Shown here: positions 36,501 to 45,100 of the stretch, piece by piece | How positions within the stretch are numbered: position 1 is the first letter of the stretch | Layout of the letters: each line of letters begins with the position of its first letter | Origin: JAHDHW01 sp965220465 | GTDB taxonomy: Bacteria > Bacteroidota > Bacteroidia > Chitinophagales > Saprospiraceae | NCBI GenBank assembly: GCA_965220465.1 | Contig: CBDCPZ010000023.1 | Span: 558,001 to 622,000, forward strand | Length of the DNA stretch: 64,000 nt | Direction: 5' to 3' | Program-made: the position numbers and the translations under genes | The notes under the pieces: model-generated | Told to the model about the DNA's origin: nothing | Databases searched by the model: none | Seen by the model: the letters and a program-made list of their open reading frames with translations, nothing else

Positions 36501-36824
36501 AGATTGGCGACCTAATACCACTTCATATAGGTCATTAGTATTAACAACTTCTAGATCAGATTTTTCAACATTAATTTCTACTAGAATTCCTTTATCAATT
36601 CCAATAAATTGCAATTCAAATTGACCATTAATATCAGTATTATCAGGAGATGCGTTTACTGCTGATACATAAGCATCTTTCACAAATTTAATTTCTCCAG
36701 TATTGTATTTACTGTTCTGGAAAGAAACTTGTCCTCTCAAGAGAATCTGTTGAGAAAAAAGCTCATTGTTACTGGTGACTATTAAAAATCCAATAACTAA
36801 TTGAAAAAAGTAAAGCCTTAGCAT
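33555..36824 (-). CDS. Secreted TPR-repeat protein, large
   Basis: A 1089-residue exported protein. Signal peptide (about residues 1-25, ending LFSQQ), a carboxypeptidase-regulatory-like beta domain (about 27-112, ILLRGQVSF, PDNTDINGQFELQF), a coiled coil (about 115-200, rich in KLQKNNEES and ELEKRL), then some 18 tetratricopeptide repeats with a 42-residue period of the kinesin-light-chain type (for example LATLYHNLSIIYYEKGMLEE and LGFSYSSLSSIYVG). No catalytic domain. Its first 200 residues are close to the next gene upstream, 5 bases away, so the two are tandem duplicates in one transcript. Likely a periplasmic or surface scaffold; partner unknown. Confidence 0.85.
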   Translation of the reverse strand: MLRLYFFQLVIGFLIVTSNNELFSQQILLRGQVSFQNSKYNTGEIKFVKDAYVSAVNASPDNTDINGQFELQFIGIDKGILVEINVEKSDLEVVNTNDLYEVVLGRQSPIKIFLAPKGELAKAQTELYKINVDALTAEHDRLIAKLQKNNEESRATKLELEKRLNREFKNWHEAESVLKKQLEDLKRSLPKSIRNLTRINLDFASENYKEAFEYYKLGEIHKAIKILNDLELDSTINSVVSNIKNIKIDQENYQLALEQERLRISQIVDSYTLKSEGYTLLYQYNEALAVIKKAIELLEKTKENEDLELADAYSMLSEAYKKIGDYPNALRYIEKSINISKSILGDHHSRISVLFNNLAQIYADLGEYKKALSVQKKSLSIAEKTLEKDDFNFIVYFNNLAHIYSLLGEYPSALDAQKNAITIYEKYYDPNDQHIATLYIGLAQRLFDIGDLEQSLSIQKKTLDLAKQSIDPNDLFFSKPQLLLGMTYIEQGKNEQAKKVLNRGLEIAENYLDPKHPDIAKFYCQISIAHRNLHELEDALYTSKKAITITEEILHPKHPELATLYHNLSIIYYEKGMLEESIEVQLKSIAIREEILEPDHPDLGFSYSSLSSIYVGQKNYLGAIQAGQKSIEIREKALNPDHFYLATSYIRLADVYFEIEDFINALIAQKKAASILEKNFGFTHPDLIIVYERLNILYRILGEAEEGIKTMQKLIKFLENEKYPDSLSIARSYNTISVTYWKMEKFEEALATQKKALQIRRNLLPPDHPYIASSYFNMSNAYIGLEKIDSALFCVQKSIEIQQKNPALKVEDPKLVASMHSNLVRIYFKKEKYDEAIAEQKRAITVMENAYGVNKLETSQARLNLVEIYLNLKDYSIAFEEMEKVVIMFRRDLGPNHPNTQELEKQLMAIHKEVQKNELVNDWKDNKNHGEQLIKEGKYEEAIIFFKNRMEANQSDPELYYQIGICFFYLEEYPISIIYFNRGFKRDTTTISTYLDFIGRAYCYTEDFNKAKNAFEKYEGSNPDPKIVYRNWSLFYAVQGKKEESISNLKKAVGLGYSDLGWIQTEKSFDFLLEDQRYKDLIIQIQTKN

Positions 36825-36829
36825 ATTGG

Positions 36830-38176
36830 TTAGCCACTTTTATTAGACAGTTTACGTATCATTTTTTTTATTCTCTTTTCTTCTTTTTGATCAATTGGAA
36901 ATTCCAAAACGAGTATAAAAGACGCAATAGCCTTTTTAGGATCGCCATTTTCTTTGAAAACTTGTCCTCTAGAATAGTAATACTCTACCAGTTTTTTAGA
37001 TAAATTTTGTATTTCAGGATTATCTCCGTTTGTATTTGTTCTTTTAATTTGATAAACCTTAAATAGATATGAAAACTGCTTTTCCTGATCATTCCTTAAT
37101 TCATAGATAAGAGCAATTTCTTGATAAACTTCAGCTAATTTTAAGGTATCAATTCTGGAAAGTTCTTTTGATATTTCAACCCACTTCATCCACTTTTCTA
37201 AGGCTTTTTCATTTAGTTTGTTTTGTTTGTATAAGTTTGCTGCTTCACTAATTGCAAAGGTTAATGTATCTAATTCTCCCAACTCCTCAAGCATTGAAAT
37301 TGCCAATTCATATGATTCTAAAGATTGTTTATAGTTTCCTAAAACTGATTCTGACCGAGCCTTTAAAAGATGAGAATAAGACAATTTTAAAAGCCTCTCA
37401 TTTTCATTTTCTATAGCTTTGTTAAGATTTTGAATAGAAGCTTTTAACGAATCTATATTCGTTATTGAATTTTTACTTTGTTCATCAAGAACTGCTTCAT
37501 CTAAAGTTTTAATTGCATTTTTGATTTCTCCTTGCTTAAAATATTCAAAAGCCTCTTGATACATTTTAGAGGCAAAATCTAGGTTTACAGTTGCCATTCT
37601 CCTTGCAAAATTAGGCAGCTGGGTTTTTACTGATTTTAGTTGGTCATTTAATACTTGCTCTGCTTCAAAATGATTAGAAATCACCTTGTTCAGGTTTTGT
37701 TCTAATTCTGTAATCACAGCATCTCTTTCCTGGCCTTCCTTTTGTAGACTAGCTATTAATTCATTGTGATTTTTGGTTATAGCCTTAAGGCTAACATTAT
37801 AGAATTTAGTTTGAGATTTTGCTATAAGTCCTTTTTCGGCTACAAAAATATTTATTGAAGTTTTTCTACCAAGGATTACATTTTCTAGGTCTCTTTTATT
37901 AACTACTTCGAGCCCATATTTTTCAACTGATAGCTCTATTGTTGAACCTTTGGGGATACCTACAAACTCTAAGTGGAAATTTCCATTTTCATCTGTATTA
38001 TCTGGGGCGGAGAAAGGAGAATTAACAAAAGCATTTGCCACATATTCAATTTGCCCAGTCCTGTATTTACTATTATGAATGGATACTTGTCCCTTTAGAA
38101 CAATATTTTGAGATGCTCCCAAGGTTGACACACAAAAACAAAGAGAAAATGATAGAATACGTTTTAGTATTGGCAT
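36830..38176 (-). CDS. Secreted TPR-repeat protein, short paralog
   Basis: A 448-residue protein with the same plan as its neighbour at 33555: signal peptide (about residues 1-22, TLGASQN), beta domain (VLKGQVSIHNSKY, PDNTDENGNFHLEF), coiled coil (about 110-200) and fewer TPR-type repeats (EAFEYFKQGEIKNAIK onward, then KARSESVLGNYKQSLESYE). It is transcribed first and its stop is 5 bases before the start of the larger paralog. The shared N-terminal module and different repeat lengths suggest duplication followed by repeat expansion. Function unknown. Confidence 0.82.
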   Translation of the reverse strand: MPILKRILSFSLCFCVSTLGASQNIVLKGQVSIHNSKYRTGQIEYVANAFVNSPFSAPDNTDENGNFHLEFVGIPKGSTIELSVEKYGLEVVNKRDLENVILGRKTSINIFVAEKGLIAKSQTKFYNVSLKAITKNHNELIASLQKEGQERDAVITELEQNLNKVISNHFEAEQVLNDQLKSVKTQLPNFARRMATVNLDFASKMYQEAFEYFKQGEIKNAIKTLDEAVLDEQSKNSITNIDSLKASIQNLNKAIENENERLLKLSYSHLLKARSESVLGNYKQSLESYELAISMLEELGELDTLTFAISEAANLYKQNKLNEKALEKWMKWVEISKELSRIDTLKLAEVYQEIALIYELRNDQEKQFSYLFKVYQIKRTNTNGDNPEIQNLSKKLVEYYYSRGQVFKENGDPKKAIASFILVLEFPIDQKEEKRIKKMIRKLSNKSG

Positions 38177-38431
38177 GATTGGTTTATTCCAGAAGGTATT
38201 TATTTCTTGATTTGAAATAGAATACCTTATTATATATTAAAAAACATTCACTTGGTTTCAAAGTGTATTGCAACAAATAAAAAATTAGATATCATACTAA
38301 AGATATAAATTAAGAAGCTATTTTTTTGTTGCCAGTTTTAGTAATATATAATGTTAATGTTTTTATTTGCTGTTGAATCTATAAGTTACTTTGAGAATTA
38401 AATTTTTCGAAGCTTGTCTTGGTTGCATATA

Positions 38432-38598
38432 ACGCCAGTCTGTGAAAAAACTCAAAAGGGCATTTTTCAATCCAAATATCATCAAATATTTTTATATAAT
38501 ATCAGTATTCAATTTTGAATTTACCCCTAAATTCATTCAAGTTCCAAAGAATCAATTGTCAGATTTTTGATTGTTGAGGTTTTTTCACAGTCTAACGC
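38432..38598. repeat. MITE-like or deleted IS with imperfect terminal inverted repeats
   Basis: The left end (38432-38455) contains CTGTGAAAAAACTCAA; the right end, read in reverse complement (38598-38574), contains CTGTGAAAAAACCTCAA. The outer 13 bases match at 9 positions. The interior (about 118 bases) is AT-rich with no open frame. It lies 35 bases from the broken end of the TIR gene. No target duplication could be assigned. Confidence 0.55.
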
Positions 38599-38632
38599 TA
38601 CGCTATTCCTGACGTGCTAGCAATTCTAGCTT

Positions 38633-38881
38633 TTAGCGTTTGGCCCGCTGGCATGTACGAATAGCGATAGCACTTGCACTAACTAAGAGCAGGATAATAT
38701 CTGCATTATGAAGGTTCTCTTTAATGGCGTCTTCCCATTTTATCCCTGGCTCTATTTTGCCATCAAACCAGATTTGTACCTTACCAGAGCGACGGAGAGG
38801 TGTAAGATGTGTACGCAACTCCTCCAGATAAGCAGTATCTTTCCGTGAATAGGCGATGAATATTTTGATAGGTTTTGGCAT
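38633..38881 (-). pseudogene. Truncated TIR-domain gene
   Basis: Codes for the first 70 or so residues of a TIR domain: PIKIFIAYSRKDTAYLEELR (box 1 strand and helix), KVQIWFDGKIEPGIKWEDAI (box 2 region) and ADIILLLVSASAIA. It then runs into 10 unrelated residues and stops. A TIR domain is about 140 residues, and the conserved later Glu needed for NADase activity and the last strands are missing. The break lies near the MITE-like repeat. The intact gene was probably a TIR effector used in immune or conflict signalling. Downstream of the WG/FISUMP gene on the same strand. Confidence 0.75.
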
Positions 38882-39038
38882 TTGGGGAATTCGACTGTTT
38901 TGGTATTCGTATTAAGTTAAATATAACACTTTATTGATTTATTTAATAACATCGAATCTACGAGACTAGTATACAGAGCATAATCTCAACTATTTTCAAC
39001 GTCCACGGCAAGAATGAAAAACGCCACAAAGAATCGAA

Positions 39039-40193
39039 CTAGTCCTTGATGCACCGACAGGAGAAAGCATTACTCTTAGCACCGCTTGTACGGTGAAATT
39101 TGTTTAAGTCCTTATCGAATTTGTAGAATAGACACCAGTTAGGATCTATCTTCGTAGCGCACCAATAGTCGCCCTTGCTTTCCAGGTTGTGGAACTCCTT
39201 ATTAAGAAAGAAGCGATAACCGCCCAACAATGCATCAAAAGAGCTGCTACCTCCTGAGATTAAAGTATTGTAATTATATTCTTCCAATAAACGGGACCAT
39301 TCTGTATCTGTTGGTAACCTCCATTCCGTGCCGAGAATACTGCATGCATTTTGAGCTGCGTCCCAGGTATAGAGGCGGCCATATTTATCACAATTTTCAT
39401 CCTTGTCATCATAACACCATGAATCTGTAACTTTTAAATTCAGGTTTTCAGCGAGCCATGTTTTACCATTTAGATTTACAGTTTTATAGCCGCTTCTTTT
39501 GTCTGTAATGGAATTCGGAGCATTGAGTGTTCTAATTTTCTCCTTAGCCTCTTTCAAATACATTCCATTCGGATAGTCTTTTTGATATTGCTGATATGCT
39601 TTAATATCATTTGCGCCAGTAGTTCTTTTCCAGGCTTCTTTTTCTCTATCGATTTGAGCCTCATTTTCTAAATTATTGATTGCATTTTGGGCTTCTTCGC
39701 TATACTTTCCATTTGGAAAATATTTCAAATAATCTCGGTACGAATCTATTGTTGGAGTATGATTGGTTGTAGCCCAAACTTCATCCTCATTCGGTGGACA
39801 TTGTTCAATACATTCTCCAGTTTTATTGATGTAGTATTCTTGTCCATTTAACTGTATCAAAGCTTTTCCACCTGAAAAGCCTTCTGATTTTTCGTATTTG
39901 ATTTCAATTACCAAAGTTCCCTTTTCATCAATAAACCCATAAATGCTGTCCTCTTTCACAACCGCAAGCCCTTCTGAAAAATCGGCAATAGCGTCATAAG
40001 TTGGAGCGAGAATAATATCCTCACATTTCTTTAACCCTACAATACCATTATCATCCGTGAAGGTTTGAACAGGTTCTTCACAAGTATTAGAAAATAATCC
40101 GGGCCAAGAGCGAATAATATAAAAGGCCCCTACCAAAATTATTATGGACAATCCAATCCAGGCACTGTATTTTAAAGTTTGTTTTAGATGCAT
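39039..40193 (-). CDS. Membrane protein with WG repeats and FISUMP domain
   Basis: A 384-residue protein. One N-terminal membrane helix (about residues 11-31), a pair of WG-type repeats (GIVGLKKCEDIILAPTYDAI, SIYGFIDEKGTLVIEIKYE, about 48-125), a helical linker with two repeats of the YxxYLKYFPNGKYSEEA / YQQYQKDYPNGMYLKEA form, and a C-terminal FISUMP domain (about 215-384, TVNLNGKTWLAENLN, WRLPTDTEW, GYRFF, FSCRCIKD). FISUMP is a C-type-lectin-related fold and may bind ligands outside the cell. It precedes the truncated TIR gene, so both may once have formed a TIR signalling pair. Confidence 0.85.
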   Translation of the reverse strand: MHLKQTLKYSAWIGLSIIILVGAFYIIRSWPGLFSNTCEEPVQTFTDDNGIVGLKKCEDIILAPTYDAIADFSEGLAVVKEDSIYGFIDEKGTLVIEIKYEKSEGFSGGKALIQLNGQEYYINKTGECIEQCPPNEDEVWATTNHTPTIDSYRDYLKYFPNGKYSEEAQNAINNLENEAQIDREKEAWKRTTGANDIKAYQQYQKDYPNGMYLKEAKEKIRTLNAPNSITDKRSGYKTVNLNGKTWLAENLNLKVTDSWCYDDKDENCDKYGRLYTWDAAQNACSILGTEWRLPTDTEWSRLLEEYNYNTLISGGSSSFDALLGGYRFFLNKEFHNLESKGDYWCATKIDPNWCLFYKFDKDLNKFHRTSGAKSNAFSCRCIKD

Positions 40194-40258
40194 AAAATTC
40201 GAAAGAAAAATTTGCTTCTTCTTAGTGTAAACAACAATATTATTTCAATTATCTATTT

Positions 40259-41650
40259 TCATATCCACACCACAAATACAACAACATCCACCGCCTTACC
40301 AAGTTGGTTGAAAATGACAGTGGAAGCTGTATGAAACACCGTCAATTTTCCAGAGACATTTCCAACACCAAAGTTGTTGGTGCCTGATAAGCAAATAGCT
40401 TCCTTGGATGTATCCATGACATGACCACCTGCACTTATTAGTCCATCTGAGCTGATTGCTGATACAAAGATCATAGCAGCTTTTCGCCCCTGGTTGTTAC
40501 CGGCTGGAATGGTTAACAACCCTCCATTTTCGAGGCGACCGCTGTGGCTCCACATTTTAGTGTCTCCGAAGAGTTGAAGCGCTTGTGAAGGAAGATCACC
40601 GACTTTTTGGCTATAGTAAGCAGTATCCGGAACAGGTGATCCGGACTGCAAGCGGTTAAAAGCAATCTTCTCCTGCATATTGGGCATATTCACAGTGGTA
40701 TTAACTCCCATTAGGACCTGTTCCAGCATCAGCTCTCCAACATTATCGATGTCAAGAGCTACGTCAGAGCCGTTGTGTACCACATGCTTCATACTGAGCC
40801 GCCAAATATTGCGGAAGAAAAACCCACGCTGGGTATTATCGGCTACGATATTTTCAAGGTATAAATCTTGCAAATGATGATTTCGCTCGATGTAGATGGT
40901 ATAACCATTAGGATCGGTGCCCTGCTCTGTGCGTACATTTTTTATACTTAAGGCAATGCTTACACTTGTCGTTTGAGTATCCCGCCAATAAAGCCCATGG
41001 GTTCCCAAGACCCACGCTTGAAATCCGCCAAAAGTAACATGCTGCAAATCAATGTCATCTTCAATAAAAACACAAGGTTGCGAAACGCCCTCAGTGACCA
41101 ATAAATAAAGATCATTGAAAGTAAAATGGTCAATATCATTGTTGGGGTTTTGGTCATTCTTTGCGATGACAATCGGGCGGTCTGCCTGGATACGAAGATT
41201 ATTAATATGGCCAGCCTCCCTGCCCCGCACCATCAGACCAACACTGTCGCCGTTTCCCGTCCAGGGCCCAATGATGAGATCTTTGACCATAATATTACTG
41301 GTGTCTTTTAGCTCAATCGCTGTTTTGGTCAGGCCGGTATCTGCACTGCTCACCAAAGCCATATCCCGTATAGCACACTGCCACAAGACACCTTCACTTC
41401 CCCTGTCAAATTTGAAAAGGGTTTGATGATCGACTGATGGCTGGAAACGAATTTGAGTAGCATAGCGACCGACTCCTTGCAGCGTGACCCGTATTTTGCT
41501 GATCAAGATCTCTGACTTGACTTCGTAAGTCCCGGAAGGGAATAATAAAGTACCTCCTTCATCTCCAAATTGATCAACAGCTGTTTGTATCGCTGCCGTA
41601 TCATCTGTAATGCCATCTCCTTTTGCTCCAAAATCTTTGACATTTATCAT
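40259..41650 (-). CDS. Pectate-lyase-superfamily beta-helix protein
   Basis: A 463-residue protein starting with the Pectate_lyase_3 signature INVKDFGAKGDGITDDTAA and GTLLFPSGTYEVKS, followed by right-handed beta-helix coils to about residue 320 and a beta-rich C-terminal part (GGLLTIPAGNNQGRKAAMIF). No signal peptide is evident. Proteins of this kind act as polysaccharide lyases/hydrolases or as tail-spike-like receptor-binding proteins of phage-like particles. It diverges from the Tc toxin locus across 545 bases, so a role in cell-surface binding or glycan cleavage by the same system is possible but unproven. Active-site residues could not be placed. Confidence 0.8.
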   Translation of the reverse strand: MINVKDFGAKGDGITDDTAAIQTAVDQFGDEGGTLLFPSGTYEVKSEILISKIRVTLQGVGRYATQIRFQPSVDHQTLFKFDRGSEGVLWQCAIRDMALVSSADTGLTKTAIELKDTSNIMVKDLIIGPWTGNGDSVGLMVRGREAGHINNLRIQADRPIVIAKNDQNPNNDIDHFTFNDLYLLVTEGVSQPCVFIEDDIDLQHVTFGGFQAWVLGTHGLYWRDTQTTSVSIALSIKNVRTEQGTDPNGYTIYIERNHHLQDLYLENIVADNTQRGFFFRNIWRLSMKHVVHNGSDVALDIDNVGELMLEQVLMGVNTTVNMPNMQEKIAFNRLQSGSPVPDTAYYSQKVGDLPSQALQLFGDTKMWSHSGRLENGGLLTIPAGNNQGRKAAMIFVSAISSDGLISAGGHVMDTSKEAICLSGTNNFGVGNVSGKLTVFHTASTVIFNQLGKAVDVVVFVVWI

Positions 41651-42195
41651 CCTTGTTAGTTTTATCGTGAACAGTTCTGGAAATGGCTGTGGGAATTCCG
41701 GTTCTGTCTAATTTAAAAAATATTACGCATAACGTTTGTTTTTAATAGATAAAAATATTACATTTAAGACGAAATTCAAATTTTTATTTTGAATTAAAGC
41801 TAATAATCGATTTTTTATATTTAATAAATTCAAATATTTAGAATAAAAAACGAATGTAAATTTATAAAACCTCAAAAGCTAAACCAGATGAAAGTACAAA
41901 CTGCACCGATTATAACCTTTCCATATTCATAACTTCTTTTTGTTAGTTTAAACTAACTGAAAACCCAACACTAAAACACTTCTTACTATATCTAAAACTG
42001 CCCATAAGAGATATACATAGTAAAGACCAAATGATACTTGCTCTTCTTAAAGAGGTCATTTGAACAATTGTCACTTGTATACGAGAAAGTTAATCTTACC
42101 GCTATTAGGTTTTGCTTTGATGCAAAATTTATTGAAATAATATAGAAATCCCAGTTCTATATCCTTTTGTACAAAACCACCTCAAAAAACAGCCG
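41651..42195. other. Promoter region of the Tc toxin locus
   Basis: 545 very AT-rich bases between the divergent beta-helix gene and TcBC. No convincing TAnnTTTG box with correct spacing was found; near matches are seen around 42108-42120 (TAGGTTTTG). No gene or RNA recognised. The length suggests regulated, divergent transcription. Confidence 0.4.
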
Positions 42196-45100
42196 ATGAG
42201 TAACAAATCTGGCACAGCAGAACAAGTCATCACACTCCCAAAAGGCGGCGGTGAATTAAAAGGTATGGGAGAAACTTTTTCTCCGGATCTTCATACCGGC
42301 ACAGGTAATTTTTCTGTCCCAATTGCACTCCCTTCCGGGCGAAATGGTTTTCAACCTGAAATTGGTTTGGTGTATAGTACCGGCAATGGTAACACCTGTT
42401 TCGGTCTCGGATGGCAACTAAGTGTTCCCGGAGTTAGCCGGAAAACGTCCAAGGGCATTCCAAGATATCAAGGGAAAGATACTTTTCTACTTTCCGGGGC
42501 AGAAGATTTAATTCCTACAGATCAAGGGGACAATTATATACGTTACCGACCAAGGACTGAGGGATTGTTTGCCATTATCCAACGTATCAGAGATGCGAAT
42601 GACGATTACTGGGAAGTAAAAACCAAAGATGGATTGATCAGTCATTATGGTTCTCCAAATTCTATTGGTAATGACCCGGCAACTGTGTTTGATCCTAAAA
42701 ACCCTAATCACCTCTTTTGCTGGAAACTCAGTGAGACAATTGATGTGTTTGGTAACCGTATCATCTATGAATACGAACGCGATCTGGCAGATACTCAAAA
42801 CAGACATTTCAACCAAACATACCTTAAAACAATCAAATACCTCGATTATCTGGATGAACAAGGCAATGAACAATTCCTTGTTAAAGTAGATTTCGAGTAT
42901 GAAAACGAGCGACTAGATCCTTTTTCTGTTTTCACTTCAGGCTTTGAAATTAGAACAAGAAAAATTTGTAAACGGATTGTCGTTAAAACATATCCAGATC
43001 AACAGGAAACTTTGGTTCGAAGCTATGAATTCAGCTATCAAAATGCGGAACGTAGCCTCGTTTCATTATTGAAAGAAGTTCAAGTCGTAGGGCATGACGG
43101 CGATAAAGAAGAACGACTGCCTCCTCTGACTTTTAGTTACACTCCTTTTGTTCCAAAAGGCAGAGACTTTAGTCCATTAAAAGGCAGAGACCTTCCAGCA
43201 AACTCTTTAAGTAATCCAGATACAGAAATGGTGGATCTTTTTGGAAACGGTTTACCTGATATTGTCCAGATGAACGGAACGGTGCGATATTGGAAAAACC
43301 TGGGCAATGGAACCTACGACATCCCTCGTACCATGAAAGAAGCCCCAGCCGGAGTTAATATTGCCAATCCAAATGTTCAATTCATGGATGCCAATGGGGA
43401 AGGAAGAGCTGACCTTGTTGTAACAGATGGAAGTCTGTCAGGATATTTTCCAACAAATTTTAAAGGTGGTTGGGATCAAAAGTCTTTTCGTAAACACAAG
43501 TTGGCTCCCACTTTCAGCTTTGCTGATCCCGAAGCCAAATTAGTTGATCTCAATGGAGATGGAGTTGCTGATCTTTTACGCTCTGGCAGTAGAATGGAAT
43601 GTTACTTCAATGATCCAAAAGAAGGTTGGAATGAAGTGCTACAAGTTGAGCGCAAAGCTGTAGATGAATTTCCAAATATTACTTTTACTGATCCTCGTAT
43701 TCAATTGGCAGATATGACAGGTGATAGCCTTCAGGATATTGTTTCGATCGCTGACGGGAATGTGGAATATTGGCCCTATATGGGTTATGGCAAGTGGGGA
43801 AAACGTATCCACATGCGCAACAGCCCTCGTTTTCCTTATGGTTATGATCCCAAGCATATTCTTCTGGGCGACATTGCAGGTGATGGTCCTCACGATGTTA
43901 TTTATGTAGATCATGGCAAGTTGCATATTTGGATCAACCAAAATGGAAATGGATTTAGTGAACGTATCGTCATTGACGGTACTCCACCAGTTACAGATAT
44001 GGATTCAGTTCGATTGGTCGATTTGTATGGTACGGGCACCAGCGGCATACTTTGGTCGTCAGATAAAAGAGTCAATGGTCGGGATCATATGTTCTTCCTC
44101 GATCTGACGGAAGGCATTAAACCTTTTGTGCTCAACGAGATGAACAACCATATGGGCGCTATCACAAAAGTAGAGTATCGCCCCTCAACTTATTATTATC
44201 TACAAGATGAAAAAGATCGTGCGACCAGATGGCAAACCCCTTTGCCATTTCCAGTACAAGTAGTAGCTTGTGTAGAAGTCATCGATGAGATCAGCAAAAA
44301 CAAGCTCACTACAGAATACAGCTATCACCACGGTTATTGGGATGGGGCTGAAAGAGAATTCCGAGGCTTCGGAAGAGTAGAGCAAAGGGATACTCAAAGC
44401 TTTGACAATTATCGTACTTCCGGACTTCACGAAGAAGCTCCTTTCCAAGAGGTAGAAGAAAAATATTACACGCCACCAACCCTCACCAAAACCTGGTTTC
44501 ATCAGGGACCGGTGGGCGAAGAATTTGGAGATTGGACTATCTGCGATTTCACTAATGAATTTTGGCAGGGCGATCCACAAAAATTCAACCAGGATACAGG
44601 TATTCACGATTTAATAAAACACCTACCAAGAAGAGCACAGCGGGATGCTCACCGTAGCTTGCGAGGATCAGTGCTTCGTACAGAACTCTACGCTTTGGAT
44701 AAAACTGAAAGAGAAAACAAACCTTATACAGTAACCGAATCCTTCTATTATACCCGACAAGAATTTAGCCCTGATGATTCTCCTTTTGAGGAAACACCAA
44801 AAGGTACTAGCGGTTATATCTTCTTTCCTTTGGTTGCAATACAACGCACTACCCAATGGGAACGTGGTGATGATCCCATGACTCAATTTAGCTTTTCGGA
44901 AGCTTATGATGCCTTTGGTATTCCAACAGTTCAGGTTGCTATCGCCTGCCCGCGAGGATGGAGAAATATGGGCGATCGTTTTGCAGAAACAACACCTTTT
45001 TTATCAACTTATTCGATAAGTCAGTTAGCGTATTCAAATACAGAATTCCCTTATATAAAAGGTAGAAGCGTAAAAGCCAGCTCCTATGAAATCCTGCACC

